NCBI GenBank assembly: GCA_900549355.1
Contig: UROA01000026.1
Location: 1 to 16,283, forward strand
Length of the DNA stretch: 16,283 nt
Direction of reading: 5' to 3'
From: an uncultured Collinsella sp.
GTDB lineage: Bacteria > Actinomycetota > Coriobacteriia > Coriobacteriales > Coriobacteriaceae
Made by a program: the position numbers and the translations under genes. The stretch's first letter is position 1. Each line of letters starts with the position of its first letter. The notes beneath the pieces are model-generated. The model ran no database searches. It saw only the letters and a list, made by a program, of their open reading frames with translations, and had not been told where the DNA came from. Below are positions 15,939 to 16,283 of this stretch, in pieces.

Positions 15939-16283
15939 CTAGAAAAGGCGCTCAGTCTGCAGAAAGTTTCCGCAAAAGCTCACACGATGCAGCGGACAAA
16001 GTCCGTGTTTGCGAATAGCCTCGATGTGCTCGGGGCTTGCGTAGCCCTTCGACTCGGCCAAATGATACTCGGGATACTCGGCGTCGTACTCGACCATCAT
16101 CTCGTCACGCGTGACCTTGGCCATGATGGACGCCGCGGCGATACAGGCGATTTTGGCATCGCCCTTCACCACGTCGCGCTCGTTGGGAACGGCGCCCAAG
16201 GGGTTACCGTCCATAAGCACGCAATCGGGCTCGAGCCCCGTATCGGCCACGGCGCCCGCGACGGCAGCGCGGATGGCGCGAGC
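15939..16283 (-). CDS. rnhB: ribonuclease HII, C-terminal part (cut by window edge)
   Basis: Cleaves the RNA strand of RNA-DNA hybrids and starts removal of misincorporated ribonucleotides. Only the last 114 residues are in the window; the start and the N-terminal catalytic DEVGRG motif lie beyond 16283. Visible family motifs are CVLMDGNPLG (the third catalytic Asp), KGDAKIACIAAASIMAKVTRDE (the last acidic position), KGYASPEHIEAIRKHGLCPLHR and SFCGNFLQ. The reading frame is open to the edge, so no break is seen. A GTG at 16250 lies inside the conserved domain and is not the start. It is followed by a terminator at 15848-15889. Confidence 0.94.
   Translation of the reverse strand, partial: ARAIRAAVAGAVADTGLEPDCVLMDGNPLGAVPNERDVVKGDAKIACIAAASIMAKVTRDEMMVEYDAEYPEYHLAESKGYASPEHIEAIRKHGLCPLHRVSFCGNFLQTERLF

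Overview
This 16.3 kb, GC-rich window is a dense block of housekeeping genes, all on the minus strand, with no mobile element, CRISPR array or rRNA/tRNA gene visible. It fits a Gram-positive, high-GC gut actinobacterium of the class Coriobacteriia, perhaps Collinsella. That assignment is an inference from base composition, protein character and a Firmicutes-like gene order; no marker gene proves it.

Layout in transcription order, from high to low coordinates. (1) The 3' part of rnhB (RNase HII) ends at 15939 and is closed by a strong hairpin terminator at 15848-15889. (2) A tight cluster yraN - comM - dprA - trmFO - xerC (15749 to 10540) covers DNA uptake and processing, tRNA U54 methylation and chromosome dimer resolution. 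Its genes overlap or nearly abut (ATGA overlaps at yraN/comM and comM/dprA, ATAG at trmFO/xerC). (3) A 226-nt gap (10314-10539) holds a near-consensus extended -10 promoter and a structured leader in front of rpsB - tsf (ribosomal protein S2, EF-Ts), which ends in a terminator at 8612-8646. (4) An eight-gene run pyrH - frr - uppS - cdsA - dxr - rseP - ispG - proS (8552 to 186) ends in a long terminator at 102-155. (5) The first 101 nt hold no gene, only two small adjacent inverted repeats.

The third unit joins UMP kinase and ribosome recycling to envelope supply. Dxr and IspG are two MEP-pathway enzymes, UppS uses their C5 products for undecaprenyl diphosphate, CdsA makes CDP-diacylglycerol, RseP is a site-2 membrane protease and ProS charges tRNA-Pro. 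The whole order resembles the Bacillus/Clostridium rnhB-dprA-(topA)-trmFO-xerC-(hslVU-codY)-rpsB-tsf-pyrH-frr-uppS-cdsA-dxr-rseP-(ispG)-proS neighbourhood, with topA and hslVU-codY absent here.

I see no wholly new system. The most unusual points are xerC, whose conserved N-terminus can be reached only from an ATA codon that has a good Shine-Dalgarno site, and RseP, which carries a roughly 115-residue cytoplasmic insertion with a winged-helix-like segment. Lesser points are a possibly self-regulating rpsB leader and many non-ATG starts in the pyrH-proS unit.
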